Below are positions 34,301-46,317 of a stretch of 64,000 bases of DNA, piece after piece. The position numbers were made by a program, and so were the translations under genes. The notes below the pieces were generated by a model. The model ran no database searches and had not been told where the DNA came from. It saw only the letters and a list, made by a program, of their open reading frames with translations. Position 1 is the first letter of the stretch, and each line of letters starts with the position of its first letter. Origin of the DNA: Bryoerythrophyllum caledonicum (taxonomy: Eukaryota > Streptophyta > Bryopsida > Pottiales > Pottiaceae); NCBI GenBank assembly GCA_963971425.1, contig OZ020515.1, positions 16,756,291 to 16,820,290 on the forward strand, written 5' to 3'.

Positions 34301-37060
34301 ACCAAATCGAAGCGGTGCTGATGTGGTCGCCATGTGCTCCATACCATCAACCACTTGAGGGTCCACTCCAGCCGAGGTACCATCAGGGTCTGCAGAATCA
34401 TTCGGATCACTAGAGCCAGGAAGACTAGAGATCGGCCGTAGGTGTAGAGTGTAAGGGGCGGCCATCCAAAGGTCATCGATCTGCTTGGTCACTGAAGATG
34501 CGTCATCCACGTTAAGCTTCTCGCCAATCTTGTGTGTTACCATACGTTTCAAGGGCCTCGCTACATGTGTGGAAGCCAGATCTTCACGGCCAATAAGAAC
34601 ATACGCTTGAGCTGGCCAATTTCCTGGAGGAGCTTCACGACACCTATCCAAAGCATGACGCAATGGAAGGGAGACGCCAGGAGGAAGGCGATCTAATTCG
34701 GGAAGTCCGAACCCTTCAGCTACCATAGCAAGCACCGTGCGCTGCTCTGCACCAGTGGAAATGCCTGGTGCAATGTGTAACTGCACTCCAGATGGCAATC
34801 GTCCATTCACAACTTCCCCACCAGTCAACAGATCATAGAAACCAATCACTCGACGAGACCAATCAACACAACTCGCAGACTCCTTCGTAAGCAAACCAGG
34901 CAAATTCTCCATATTTTCAGCCGGACGTTTGCCTCTCAGACAATTCTCAAGCCACTGAAAGAGGTTAGGAGGAACTTTCCCGTCGTTTCTCAAGCTCGCT
35001 GAATCCGGCAGAACAGGCAACGTCGGGACAGCCAAGGGGAAGTCGCGTGAGTAGTGGTCTAGATATTCCATTTCTCCAGCTGCTGCTGCTAGACTGCTCA
35101 GCGTTGCTCCCAACTGCCAAAGCTCTCGCCAGCGCAAAGTGTCTAGCTTGCAGTCTTCATAGACAGCATGCAACACTTCAAGAATTTCAATCATCACCGA
35201 AAAATAAACAGCCGTCTCTGCATCAACGTCGTCCGTAATGATGGGACCGGGCATTGGGAGAGTCTCGGCAATGCTGCCAGATTCCTTCGGCATCAACGCT
35301 GGATACCTCAAATTTGCCAAATTGCTGCGATGCATACTACTCTGCAACAGAAAGTTCCACGCAGACGAATCGTCCTTTACGGGCTTGTGAGGAGGAGCCT
35401 TCTTAGGCGGAAGTATCTCCCCGGGCATGTCTCTAATAATCTCGGTGATGAGCCCAGAAAAGGCTGCCCATTCCAGGTCGGGCTTGCCACTGGCTTTAGC
35501 CGTTGTTACACGCAGAGCATCTGCAACTGGAAACTCTCGCTCAAGCAGTCGGGACAACAAATAACGGTAGAGCGCAGGGCGAAGACCTTGAGACAAGGCA
35601 TTCACACAGAGAACAGTAATGGCTGATGCGGGGGTCAAACCAACTGCGCATCGGTACATCATTCCAGATTCCGTCACCACATTCACACGCCCCTGCACTG
35701 GATCACAGAGCCTCACGATCTTCTCCGCCTCGTCTCGCCTACTGCTCGCTCCATCCACCGGCATCAGAGAGCCCTTGCCTGGAGACCTTACACCGCACGA
35801 CAGCACCGCCGAGACAGGAAGATAATATCGGCACACATGATACCGACCTGTATGAAGCGACAGAGTGCCATCCGGGGACAACGTCAGAATATCATATGCA
35901 GGACCGCCTCTGTTTTTCAGCCCCGGGCGAGTGGCAACGATCGGAGCAGCTGAGATAGCAGTGATTGTCCATGCAACCTCCATCTTCGGCTCACCCTGCG
36001 CATCACTGGTAATATCCGAACTATGAAGCCTGAAGGAAAACAACTGCTGCGACTCCGCAATCACCAGGCACAACAATGCCACTCCATCCTCATCGGTCGC
36101 CACGAACACCTCCCTCGCCTGTTGCTGCTCGCCCTTCTTCGTCCACGAGCGCTGCAAACTAATACTCTCCATGATATCCCACGCAGGCGCGTCCTTCAGA
36201 ACATTAGACTCCGAATCCGCAGGCGCTGCCTTCACCTTCCACACAGTATGCTGCCTCTTCCCTGCGTTATACGTCACAACATACGGAACTACAGTGCTGC
36301 TCCAAATTATGCTCTCATCCATATCAGCCAACAACCTCGACTTCGCTCCCTCCTCAACCTTCACCGGATGCGGCATCTCCAGCGGATGCTGCAGATAGAA
36401 AAACGTCGACGTTGGCCTGCAGGCCGGCGGCGTGGACAAAAAACTCGACCGCCTGGACGGCATAGGGGAGATCACATTCTCGCGAAATCCTTCCCGCAAC
36501 CAATCACGATGATGAATCGGCGACTCCATCGCCATGGAGAACGTGTCCGAGCTCAGCGTCGGCGTCCGATCCGCTCCACGCTGCAGCAATAATCCACACG
36601 GAAGCGGCCAAATGGCGGAGACGCGGCAATGCAGCGGCACAATGTGCATCTCCCCAGACGGCGTATACGTATTGATGAAATCGGAATGCAACACGCACAG
36701 CAGCGGCTCGCGCGTATCGCTCATCCGACACCACTTCGCCTGCACGACGGTCGCCGCGCAGCTGAAGCGCTTGCGCACATGCCGCCCGGCGCTCCACACC
36801 ACCGTGTTGTTGTGCACGTAGAGCTCCTCGTCGTGGTCCCCGAACGTCGTCGCCCCGATCTCCACACTGCCTCCCTTCTCGCACACGGCCTCCGCGTCGA
36901 ACAGCGAGTACTTCTCCTCCTTCCCGGAGACGCTGCTTTCCGCGCCTGCATTGCTCTCCACCTCCCGCCCGTAGGGCTCGAACGCGCCTACCAGGCACAA
37001 TGGCCTCGTCGACTTCGGCATGCTTGCTTGCGGGCGATATCCGCCACCATAGAGCGTCAC
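31304..37060 (-). CDS. APC1: Anaphase-promoting complex subunit 1, single uninterrupted frame
   Basis: APC1 is the largest scaffold subunit of the anaphase-promoting complex/cyclosome, the nuclear E3 ubiquitin ligase that targets cyclins and securin. The 1918-residue product begins with the plant-type N-terminal segment RPLCLVGAFEPYGREVE, followed by a beta-propeller-like region with ELYVHNNTVVWSAG and VVQAKWCRM (residues about 1-500). Proteasome/cyclosome (PC) repeats, Gly/Ala-rich helix pairs such as AGLLMALGLHKHLGVL, ALLAVGLLYQGSAH, YALAAGLALGLVTLG and MAIGFLFLGGGGLTF, lie at about residues 1060-1510. The C-terminal helical part ends SECLPFLSLSKFK. Length fits the family (about 1700-1950). 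A second Met at residue 14 (37021) is an alternative start nearer the conserved segment. No introns are seen, unlike the many-intron gene expected in flowering plants. Coding GC content is well above the surroundings, especially near the 5' end. Confidence 0.95.
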   Translation of the reverse strand: MTLYGGGYRPQASMPKSTRPLCLVGAFEPYGREVESNAGAESSVSGKEEKYSLFDAEAVCEKGGSVEIGATTFGDHDEELYVHNNTVVWSAGRHVRKRFSCAATVVQAKWCRMSDTREPLLCVLHSDFINTYTPSGEMHIVPLHCRVSAIWPLPCGLLLQRGADRTPTLSSDTFSMAMESPIHHRDWLREGFRENVISPMPSRRSSFLSTPPACRPTSTFFYLQHPLEMPHPVKVEEGAKSRLLADMDESIIWSSTVVPYVVTYNAGKRQHTVWKVKAAPADSESNVLKDAPAWDIMESISLQRSWTKKGEQQQAREVFVATDEDGVALLCLVIAESQQLFSFRLHSSDITSDAQGEPKMEVAWTITAISAAPIVATRPGLKNRGGPAYDILTLSPDGTLSLHTGRYHVCRYYLPVSAVLSCGVRSPGKGSLMPVDGASSRRDEAEKIVRLCDPVQGRVNVVTESGMMYRCAVGLTPASAITVLCVNALSQGLRPALYRYLLSRLLEREFPVADALRVTTAKASGKPDLEWAAFSGLITEIIRDMPGEILPPKKAPPHKPVKDDSSAWNFLLQSSMHRSNLANLRYPALMPKESGSIAETLPMPGPIITDDVDAETAVYFSVMIEILEVLHAVYEDCKLDTLRWRELWQLGATLSSLAAAAGEMEYLDHYSRDFPLAVPTLPVLPDSASLRNDGKVPPNLFQWLENCLRGKRPAENMENLPGLLTKESASCVDWSRRVIGFYDLLTGGEVVNGRLPSGVQLHIAPGISTGAEQRTVLAMVAEGFGLPELDRLPPGVSLPLRHALDRCREAPPGNWPAQAYVLIGREDLASTHVARPLKRMVTHKIGEKLNVDDASSVTKQIDDLWMAAPYTLHLRPISSLPGSSDPNDSADPDGTSAGVDPQVVDGMEHMATTSAPLRFGRDLRLNEVRRLLGSSKPVAVRTSNAPDVSDPDIVAQQQAQLWQLAQRTTALPFGRGAFTLGTSSAMLTEALPIPKLVLAGRLPSQHDATVNLDANTGNLADVTSWPEFHNGVAAGLRLAPGQTKISRTWIVYNKPDEPNFSHAGLLMALGLHKHLGVLAATDVYRYLSQEHEATTVGVLLGMSAAHRGTMDPGISKMLYLHIPARHPPSYPELELPTLVQSAALLAVGLLYQGSAHRLTTEILLAEIGRKPGGDNALDREGYALAAGLALGLVTLGRGRDAWGLADLHIEDRLRHYMSGGSDTIDERQRRFDGTVSSINSVPRGFDDQSQVMEGSTVNLDVTAPGATLALGLMFLKTNCEVVAARLVVPDTHFALEYVRPDFILLRLVARSLILWDSVQPTEEWIQSQIPGIVKEAVLVSSKEDGSPELPLNADADLEALAQAHVNILAGACLSIGLRYAGTASAEAQQSLRHYALYFMNEKRAAVPHGAAASPSNRRQYVDRSTLETCLNVAVLSLSLVMAGTGHLETFRLLRFLRRRTDADGITYGNQMAISMAIGFLFLGGGGLTFATNNGAVAALLIALYPRFPTAPNDHRCHLQAFRHLYVLATEKRCLQTVDVDTGLPVYVPIEMTLKETLHYGETTFSRVTPCILPERNLLKRVRVCGPRYWPQDIELPTVDKPWWEPGESGPFDGGTLYVKRKVGARSYADDPIGCRSLLSRAIHKSGDGNCSQAAGRSQLSEVDQLVSTFSADPSMLAFAQLFCSRADNSKSSGDFDNFCLQALYESVSTDRPALLQTYMALYTSVEALIDRATGRGTSANSICSDSLSIYSLKIAVAYCDIIDQSGESKPLVQRTFLTGLAKRVDDVLNSPSLFSSEAQNPELKPFFSELFAYLDSRQFPMKQARISDYGLMKASALDTRVCRILFSCFLCWYGIPQPRRIISALRQLVHEVPDFPNIMRSDLHSALPVLALALPSTPLPALLRISECLPFLSLSKFK

Positions 37061-37198
37061 GCGGGGCTCGTTCGCATCGCCTTGCTGTTGTGAGTCTGCG
37101 AGCTGAGGTGACCGTTCAGCGAGTGCGCGGTCCTGGAGGTTCCCGCGTCGTCTTCGCCATCGCCATGGCGTTGTTTGCGAAACCTTGGAAGCTTGAGG

Positions 37199-37209
37199 AT
37201 TAGGGTTTT
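37199..37209 (-). promoter_or_regulatory. Telo-box-like element upstream of APC1
   Basis: The minus strand reads AAACCCTAATC about 140 bases before the APC1 start codon. AAACCCTA telo-boxes are known in promoters and 5' leaders of plant growth and cell-cycle genes. A single motif this short could be chance. Confidence 0.35.
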
Positions 37210-38926
37210 AGGTCCGTTTGGATGAATTTCCGCTTCGGGGTTGGAAATGGCTCGTTTCACATTTGGGTTTGCGTCACGTGCATGTGACGCTCGCTGCTCA
37301 TACACGAAGTACTTTGAATAAATCAACATTTTGTTGAAATAATCAACATTTTCTCCATATGTAGTGTTGGTGGTGGTAACAATGTGGTAGCTTGTAATCG
37401 TAATTTTGAACATGGTAACGTTCATTTTCTTATTTTTAATAGTGTTTTAGTTTTTTATATTAGAAAGAATTAAAATATTACATATTAATATGAATTCTAT
37501 AGATTGAGATCCTTGTAGAGATATTGCTTTTATGTATGCTACCGTATTTCTAAAGAGCTCGTGTTGCCACTGATACCTACAACGTGTTGAGAGCAATCAA
37601 TGAGTTTTTTCAATTGGCCCTCTTCTCCAACAAACTTCGGAGTTGCGCACGCTCTTCCTAATCTCATTTTTCCCTCATATCCTTCAAATGACAAAGACTA
37701 GGACATGTAATGTGTAAATTCTGGTGAATTCTTTGTGTTGAATTCATTTCTCATTCTCCACTCTTGGCATTAGCGACAGATGCGCTCTTTCTTTGGGATG
37801 GACAGTGCACAAATTGTTGATATACAAGGAGGTCAATAGACGCGTTGGCTAGGATGTTGCTCATCATATCAAATTTGTTTCCACAACTTGTTTCTTTGTG
37901 CGAGCTGCACGCTTTTCTCCATCATTTTCTCCATCATTCTTCAACCATCCGCATCTTTAGCTAAACTTTATTTTTCCAAGTGAGCGTTGTGAGCCATTTT
38001 TCGTCTCCTATTGCTCTCTCGGGGGGTGCACTGTACTAAACATGTACGAGTATACGTGAGTGCACAGGAGGGGTATTGATTAGAACCTTGCCGTATTACG
38101 TATACATATGGTATATATATTATATATTGTAACTACGTACATATATGAAAGGCCTTTAAGAAGTATACAACAATTGTACTTGTATGGTAGCATTACCATA
38201 CTACATAGGATAAGTTTTCATATTGGATGAAACTAGGATGAATGATTTTCATTAGCAATGTACTTGCATCAGGGTAATATCGGGCAAAAAGACAGTATTA
38301 GGGTTTTAGGACGATTCATTAAGCTCATTCGTTATCTTGTGGTCGGCCGCCGCTGTTCGACTTGCCTGAGCGCTCGCTTAGGTTTTTGTTTTTTGTTCTG
38401 GTTGGCCGCCGTTGTCCCGCTTGCTTGAGCGCTCGCTCGTCGCTCGTTGCTGTGCGTTCATTGTGCTTCCTCAACGTTCCAAGGCTCTATGGTTTTAGGC
38501 TGGCTTCGACAGTTCAAGTACGGCTTTGTTTCTCTTCGTTTGTCTTATTTCTCCGTCGTATGGCTTTGTTTCATCTATGGCTAGATCAATAAGATTAGAA
38601 AAAAGAAAAAGAAAACATAAGAGAGAGAAGAACAATTAGGCATAAAGCCAAGGAGAAAAATTAAGCCAAGAGAAGATTAAAGGCTTAAAACAAAAGCCTT
38701 CAACCAATTACTAGTTCAATTAGAGTAGTCACATGCAAATCGTGACATGATACTAGGTAGAATTGGATAGAGTAAAAAATCATGAAGTAGTGGCATGTGG
38801 GTTGGGACGAATTTAGACAACCTTAAACAAATTTAAGTGGAAAAATTTGCACCAATTATTGGCAATCATGGGCTGCCCTTAGTGGCATGCCCGAATTTAC
38901 CTTTTTAAATCCTTTGACATACTTTG
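37210..38926. other. Upstream region of APC1, no gene seen
   Basis: Presumed APC1 promoter followed by non-coding DNA. A second TTAGGGTTTTAGG occurs near 38299. The local duplication GGTCGGCCGCCGCTGTT / GGTTGGCCGCCGTTGTC with CTTGCTTGAGCGCTCGCT sits at 38340-38440. Confidence 0.4.
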
Positions 38927-39551
38927 GATGTTCTTGTTGATGAACATGAAGGTGCTGAAATTTCCTCTCTATCAAATGTAAAGTCAAGTGTGGCTTATGT
39001 AATGGTAGGGGAGTCTAGAATTTTTAAAAGTACACTTGTTAGTCTATTGAAAGTAATCCTTCTTTGTCTAAAGATCGGTTGAATGGAATTAAGGCTGGCA
39101 TATTGTATATGAAGCCTAAACTCCTTAGTCCCGGAAGCCATGATACTTTGCTAAAGCTTGGTTGTGACTGTGGTATGTGTTTTTTGAACACACCTGAAGC
39201 TAAAATTGTGAAAAAACGAGGGAGGCCAAAAAAATCTACTGAAGTGAAGGTTTGGTTTGTTGGAAGGGTTTATAGGATGCGGAGAAAGTTTGGTAATCGT
39301 TGGGTGGAGTATAGGGATCCAATTGACTTGATGGACCGTCCATCAAATGTGGAGATTGGTTTATGTTGGTATCAAAAAGGGACTAACAACAAGTGGACAT
39401 ATGATCTTACTGATCATTTGATGGTAGACTTAGAGACAATAATTGCATTGGCTACAATGACTCTACAATGACATATATTGCCGAATTAAATGTTTATGAG
39501 TTACATCCAGGTGATGAAAAAGTTTTCAACGACTTTGTTGATGAAAGTTAG
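38927..39551 (+). pseudogene. AT-hook protein pseudogene, family unknown
   Basis: Three overlapping frames make one readable protein of about 200 residues. The first frame (38927 to about 39050) gives VLVDEHEGAEISS and MVGESRIFKSTLVSLL. The second (39050-39471) gives SKDRLNGIKAGILYMKPK, then KKRGRPKKS, an AT-hook with the GRP core that binds AT-rich minor grooves, then VYRMRRKFGNRWVEYRDP and LTDHLMVDLETIIA. The third (39468-39551) gives MTYIAELNVYELHPGDEKVF and ends DES-stop. Two frameshifts break it. The family resembles multicopy, possibly transposon-linked proteins of non-flowering plants from memory only. Confidence 0.5.
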
Positions 39552-42500
39552 AATATTTTGTTATACATATTATAGGGGTTGATTTTTGTTCAAAAGTATA
39601 TTTGTATACTTATGTTAATGACTATATATGAATGGATTTTTTTTGTGTATACATATTGTCACTTGTATATTTATTGTTGTAATTGTATGTATATTACCTC
39701 CTTTCACAAAAAGAAAGTTGTATATAGGGGGTTTTAAAAGTAGGCTGCGCACGCACGTGATTCTAGGTTTTAATGAAAGGTGCACCCCCCGAGATTGCTC
39801 TGATCTTCATCTTCAGCAGTAGACTTTTAGTTCTTGCCATTTGGAAGAACTCTACGCATCGCAACAAGGTGATATATGTAAGGCTCCCCATCATGTGCCA
39901 TACAAAATAAATATTTTCTTCTTGGCTATTGTAAAATTGTTTAGAATCAATTGTAGAATACTTGAACAACCATTGCAAAATTCATCTGGTAAACATTTTT
40001 TAGAGAAGTGTGGACCATACCATCTTTATGGTGTTGCAACCCTTGTTTGCCAACAAAAGATACCTTGTCTCTATACAAGTATTTCCTCTAATACTCTACT
40101 AGTTGAAGTTTAAATTCTTCAATCCTTTGCTCACATTGTTAACTTGAGTATTGTCCTAAACAACAATCATTTCAGCACATATCTTTGCACAATGATTTGT
40201 TTTTTTTGGGCAAGTTTGCCCCTCCTCTCCAACTTCCTCTCTTTGAAAGGACGTACTCTTCATGCCGTTACTTCTGACAAATTCTTCTAATGGACTTTTG
40301 GCTTTGTTACAACGACAAACTTTCAAACTTCTCCTATCTTTTTAATAAGTTAGACTCTACATATAAGTTAGATTTAAATTGGACTTTATCTTCTACATTC
40401 AAGTTATTTGCATCCATGTCAAATACAACTTTTAGTTTTCTAAAACCTAAATGAAATATTATTTAACAAAGTATGCTCTTGAATATTATGGAATTGTAGT
40501 CATATATGTGTATAATCATAAAAATTCTAAGTACAAAGCAAACCCAAGAATTTGAAATATGAAGGTTTTTTTAGGAAGTCTAGTTGTTTGTCTAACATTT
40601 ATGACTAAGGTTAGATAGCAAAGTAAAGTTCTTTAGTTATTTTAAGGATTTGTTTTTATTAGACTAAATTTGGATCATAATTCATCTATTTAGAGCAAAG
40701 TGATAATAATCCTACTTTCACAATCATAAATATTGATCTTTAACAATCATTAATACGTCATACTACCTCCTAAGATACAAAAGGAAAGGTACCGGTTGCA
40801 AGGATCTTCATCTTCACATTTATAATCCATGCACCCAATATGTTGTCCAGCTTCTACATCTCCGTAATGCCTATTATTCATATTACAAGCTGTAAGAATT
40901 GCTTTACTATACATAATTCTTCTAGATTGACCTACAACAACACTCTTTACAAGTGGTTGAATTCTTAAATTGAGACTTCCTACAATACTACAATTTCTGT
41001 AAGTAACACACTATAATGTGTCATACAACATTGTAGTTATATAACTTTATATTAGGTTATAGAAAGGTCATACATAATCCATTTCTATCAAACTAAACAT
41101 TGTAAATTTCTAATGATGGAATCAATATTTTTGACAATAACAGCAAATGACAAGTTATGAATAACTCAGACACGAGGACTATAACTTTACATCAGTCTGC
41201 AATTTTTATTTTATTTTTGAGATAATTATGACAATTCTAAAAATGCTCTTCATGATTTTAGACTTTTCTCCTCTCAAATTTCTTCATTCATATTTCTATA
41301 ATTCCAAAGAACATCTATCATTATTCTCTCATCCCCTAATTGCAATTTCAACAATTTAAATTATCATTCACAACTTTTATGACTACAACAATATACTTTC
41401 TTGCAAAGAAAATTTTAGCTTTTAATTCATAACATCAAGACTCAACAATGAAACTCTACAATTTTAATCACCAAAAAAGGATTATGATCAGAATTCTATC
41501 ACAGTCAATCTCACTTTCATCTTAAGTGCAGATTATTTAGTCTTAATTTACTAGCTCTCTATCTATAGCTAGGACACGAACATTTAACTACAAGATTTAG
41601 CAAATCTAAGCTTGTGTGGTATTGAGATTTTATGTATTTTGTCATAAGTAGTCTTCATAGCTTCATGGCAGGTTCTTTTACAATTATAACTGCTCTTACA
41701 AGTCTGCAACCTTGCACTTAAAGCTATGTTCTTATAGATCCATGTCTCTTTAGGATTTTCAAAGCGTTTCATTTGAGGAGTTCACATTCTTAAGACTTTT
41801 AGAGCTTTTCTACAAGACAATTCATACTTAAAAACTAAAAATTCTCTTTACAATGTGAGATTTTGGCGGTTCTAAAACCGCCTTTACAAAATTATCTACT
41901 ATGCCTTCTACCAATTGTTTGCATTAAGTATATGCCATTTGGATTTCAAATTTGCAAAATTATGTCATTAATCTTTGCAATAATTTAGATTTAGGCTTGT
42001 AATTATTTTAGAAGCGTACTCATGGATTGATTTATAATTTCATTCAATGACAAATGCACTTCTTACTATTTAAATTGTATAAATGCCTTGTATTTTCACA
42101 ACCAAATAGAAAACACTTCTTAGTAATGTTGAAAATAGATTATTGGCCATGTTAAGACCATGTATTGTATGTGAAACATTTTTTGTGTTGCTCATTATAT
42201 TCAATATTAGAAGAATGGTTTATATTTGTCCATTGCAAATACTTAATATGTTTCTTATTTTCCAAGTTCTTTGCAAGGTTTTCAATAGCATACATGCTCT
42301 CTTCCAACACTTTTGGAGAAATATTATTTATTTCTTCTTTTTCTTAAGATTTGTGCAACTTTGTATCTTGCCTTATAAGGATGTCTGTCAAAAATAAATT
42401 AAAAGAATGGACAGGCCAACTCAATGCATCAAAAATTTGTATTGGTCTTGCACATTTAATTTTGTAATAAAAAAATACATGTAATACAATATTAGTTAAC

Positions 42501-44156
42501 AATGGTTACAAGTCCAAATATCAAATAGAAATAGAATTTTGAATTTGCAAAAAATGCCATTTTTATTATTTCATTATTAAGTTCTACATTTGTAATATAC
42601 AAGTCATGACAAAATCTTAGCAAGGGAGACGCCCCATACAATGGTGCTTTACCTCCCCAACCCGACATTCCCCGCTATGCTCCAAACAACTCCTAATGTC
42701 CTCTTGAACCGCTCCTACAACGCCTCGACTAAATTGTTCTGTTCCTACAAGTTCTAATAATTTCCCAAGCTACCGCTTGTTCCTACATCCTCCAATGTTT
42801 CTACCATAGCTTCCAGACACCTTCCTCCACCACGGGCAACACATCCACATATAGAGAATTGGTGTACATATAAAAGCATCATGTTTAAAAACTGTTGCTA
42901 AACGGGTTATTATTCTTACGTATAAACTTGTAGATAATTGAACCTTCTAGAACATGGTGCTTATTCATGTGTCTTGTACTCTTTTTTTGTATGTATTATA
43001 TTATTGAAAACTTATTGACTTTGAGGATCTTCTACACAAGACATTAGATATAATGAGTTGCTTGTGGTTAGTGAGAGATAGAGGATGGTTTGCATAGAAC
43101 GTCAATGTGGTATATGTGCTGAGCAATGTGGTATATGTGTTGTACATACGTCCGCTTCTACCTCGGTGGCTTTTCCTGGACTTCAGCTAATCCTAGCTAA
43201 GCCTGTCGCACATATGGTCTCCTTGCTATTGGAGTAGCTTCACAAGTTATAAAGCAAAATTGAAACATTATAAGGTCGGTAGAAGTCATCAACAAATGAT
43301 TTCCATGGATGAACATGGATGTTGAGAACCTTGATCGTAAGCAATGACATGTACTAAAAAAAAATAGAAAAAAATATAAACCTCCTTATAACTGACAAAC
43401 TAAATAACGTGCATGTATGGAGAGCCCAAATAAATAAAGAATACATTAAGTTTTAGTGGTAACCAAACAAATTACACTTTTGTCCCAAGTGAATTCATAT
43501 TTTTCCATTGCGTCATGAATCACATTAAAAAATTTAAGCTGTACTACCATGTTTAATCAATGTCCGGCAATATGTATCCCCACTAATCCTATGACCAAAA
43601 GTAAAGGGACATGTGTAATAACAAACCATTATTTGTAGTTGAGAGGGTCGTAATAGGATGGAAGTGGTTCAGACATACCCAAATTTAAAGGTCGACAATT
43701 ACCAAATTTGGTGGATTAATAACGAGGTTATCATATGCTTGGACCTTCTGCACATCATGGTGGACAAAGCCTCTATATAGCATTCTAGAGATATAACAAT
43801 TGGTACAGAGAACGAAACCCTCTTTATTGTGAAAGAAAAAGGATAACAATCACACTTGAATATATTTTGCAAAATGACAAAATGACAACTGTGAACTACG
43901 TAGGACAACATTGTATTATGTAAGTATTCATTGCTTCAGTTTTAGGGTTTACAATCAAATATTACCATGACCAGGAGAAATCTCATTTCTGAATCCTTCA
44001 TGATGGCCAATTTTATGTTCCGCAGCACCAACCTATACACCCTTAAATTGAACTGCGGATTTGGTTGAAATAAATAAATTTGATTCAGTAAAGACTAATA
44101 ACATAAAATTTCCATTGACCTACCTTTATCAGCTATTGAAATTGAAGCAAATGTAC
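39552..44156. other. Long AT-rich non-coding stretch
   Basis: Open frames are short and Phe/Ile/Leu-rich by composition. A slightly GC-richer patch at 42620-42850 has no readable protein. No inverted-repeat element was found with confidence. Confidence 0.45.
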
Positions 44157-44159
44157 TAA

Positions 44160-44752
44160 GGGTCTATTTGCACCTGGAGGTATGTACCAACCATTGGTGG
44201 TTCCTATTTTCATTTTATCTCGAAACTTGTAGACCTATTCATACTAGTTAATTGAGAATTGGTTTGAGTAGTTTCCATCCATTGCTGTAAGGGGTGGTAG
44301 GAATGAAGGCATTCGCACTCCAACCACTATTTGCATGGTCATTAGTTATTTCCTTTTGACACATTGAAGAGGAGATTCAGGGATGGATCTAAAATTGTGG
44401 GAATTGTTTATCCATGCATCATGCACTAAAAACAAAACCCATACTTGACACTTTAAGTTGCTACTGTGTTGGCAAATATCTTAAGGTGACCTTCAAGGCT
44501 GAAATTGGTACCTCTCACTTACTTGCGATGATTGGTAGATTTTGTTCTACAGAATGTTCATTTTACGAAGATTTAAAAAACACATATATCCCCTCCACTA
44601 AATCCAAACCACCGCCTTACCTTTGCTCTACCTCCACTATCCAGCTCATATTTTCATCCTTGCCATGTCAGTTCTACAACTAACATCATTTCTGGTGCGA
44701 AACCACATTTTCCACCTTGACACCCCATGTACCTCCAGGTGCGAATAGACCC
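44160..44752. mobile_element. PIF/Harbinger-like MITE with TAA duplication
   Basis: Terminal inverted repeats of about 24 bases: GGGTCTATTTGCACCTGGAG on the left and GGGTCTATTCGCACCTGGAG (reversed) on the right. TAA flanks both sides (44157-44159 and 44753-44755). A three-base TWA duplication with GGG ends is typical of the Tourist/PIF-Harbinger group. The 593-base body is non-coding. Confidence 0.85.
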
Positions 44753-45063
44753 TAACTAACATGCTGGAATTGGTTGTTTCCTTCAATGTGAATTCCGTGG
44801 TTGCCATGGCTGAACAACCCTGATACTTCTCCATGGACACTTGTGGCAACCATCAAGGCACGAAAGCATCAACTTATTAACGCACCACATACTATTCCAG
44901 AACATGAAAGGATAAAAGTGTAAGTCTCATGATTTCAAAGTTAGACATCAATCGGAGAATTGGAAAATTTGCAAATTGGATACTGTAGTAGTACTACTAC
45001 AAATGGAGCTATTTCTAACACTCAAAATTCAACACCTTTCTACTGAGTGTTTTGTAAATTATA

Positions 45064-45559
45064 AGGTAAGCCACCCTAAAACCGCCAATATCCCATGGCC
45101 GACAGCTACTTTTTCACTAAAAACCGCCACTACATGCACATGTAACCAACTCTCTATTTTTAATGGCGGGAGTAAAGGCAAGGGTGGCATGAATTGGATG
45201 CACAGTTGGTGGTTTCAGGGGAATGGGATCTTCTAGACTTATTGTACATGCAAGAGTGGAGAAAATGGAATATTTCTAGAATTAGTTTAAGGTTGACTCA
45301 TTGCCGGTTTTTGGTTGTTATGCATGCGGTTTTAGGCCATTTGTGGAAGGGTCATGGCCCTCACCTATTGACACTCACCCAACTTTCTTCACTTGCGCCT
45401 TTGAAAATTCATAACTAATTCATAACACATTGGAAAAATATGAAATCACTTGGGTTGAAATTGTAATTCTATTGGCTATCACTGAAAAATAATTTAATTA
45501 TTATCTAGGTTCTCTATATATGCAAACTGCTTAACTTGACGGTTATGGGGGGTTTACCT
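45064..45559. mobile_element. MITE with TA target duplication
   Basis: Ends AGGTAAGCCACCCTAAAACC and, reversed, AGGTAAACCCCCCATAACC, flanked by TA at 45062-45063 and 45560-45561. Its right 160 bases recur at 8178-8338. No protein is supported. Confidence 0.7.
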
Positions 45560-45769
45560 TATATGTTTTTCACACTTCACCAAGAAGTGTTGAATTTTGA
45601 GTGTCTAAAAATGCAAGAACTGTACTAGTCATTTTAAAATTGTAGAGGTTGCAAAACAACAATACTGTACCATATATAAATTTCACACATAAAAACTCTT
45701 ATGAAAAATGTTGAAATAGCATTCAAATGTCAAATTTATGAAAATTGCTGGAAATGTAGAAGTTATAAT

Positions 45770-46312
45770 ATGAAATTTCTAAACTAGTAGAAATTACTCA
45801 AATAGAAAGAATTCTAGAAATAGATAAATGATTTTTTTTCTTAAATTACATAAACTACATTAATTACAGAAATTCTAAAAATTATATAAAGGTCAAATAC
45901 TCCCAAAACTACAGAAATTATGAAAATTCCAGATCTTATATGAATGAAAACAATTCCCCGAAATGACCTAAATTACAAAAAAAAATTGAGAATACTCAAA
46001 TGGAAAAAATTCTAGCCATTACATGTATTACATACATACAAAAATTCCAGAAATGGAAAATATTCCAGAAATTTCAGTACTGAAGAATTTATGAAATTTC
46101 AGCACCGAAGAATTTATAAAATTTCAGCATTGAAAATTTTTCTAAATTTTTAGCATTGTCCATGGAGAAGTACAATTCAACAAGTGCACAAATTACAATA
46201 CATAATTGACATAAATGTAAGAAATTCCAAAATTTTTAGGATTGGAGAATGTAATAAATTTTAGCATTGTCCACGGAAAGTACAATTCATCAAGTGCAGA
46301 AATGAGTCCATT
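45770..46312. repeat. Degenerate tandem repeats at the copia insertion site
   Basis: Two kinds of repeats are visible. AAATTTCAGCATTGAAGAAT-type units occur at about 46064-46140. A longer unit beginning TTAGCATTGTCCATGGAGAA occurs at about 46157 and again at about 46262 (TTAGCATTGTCCACGGAAAG), each followed by TACAATTCA. Shorter AATTACAGAAATT variants fill the rest. Confidence 0.65.
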
Positions 46313-46317
46313 CAAAT

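Noticed and set aside
36504-36998. Arg/Gly-rich 164-codon minus-strand frame and similar plus-strand frames in 36.0-37.1 kb
   Set aside because: Shadow frames of the GC-rich 5' part of APC1.
43273-43300. Another MITE left end (TA then AGGTCGGTAGAAG)
   Set aside because: No inverted partner was found downstream.
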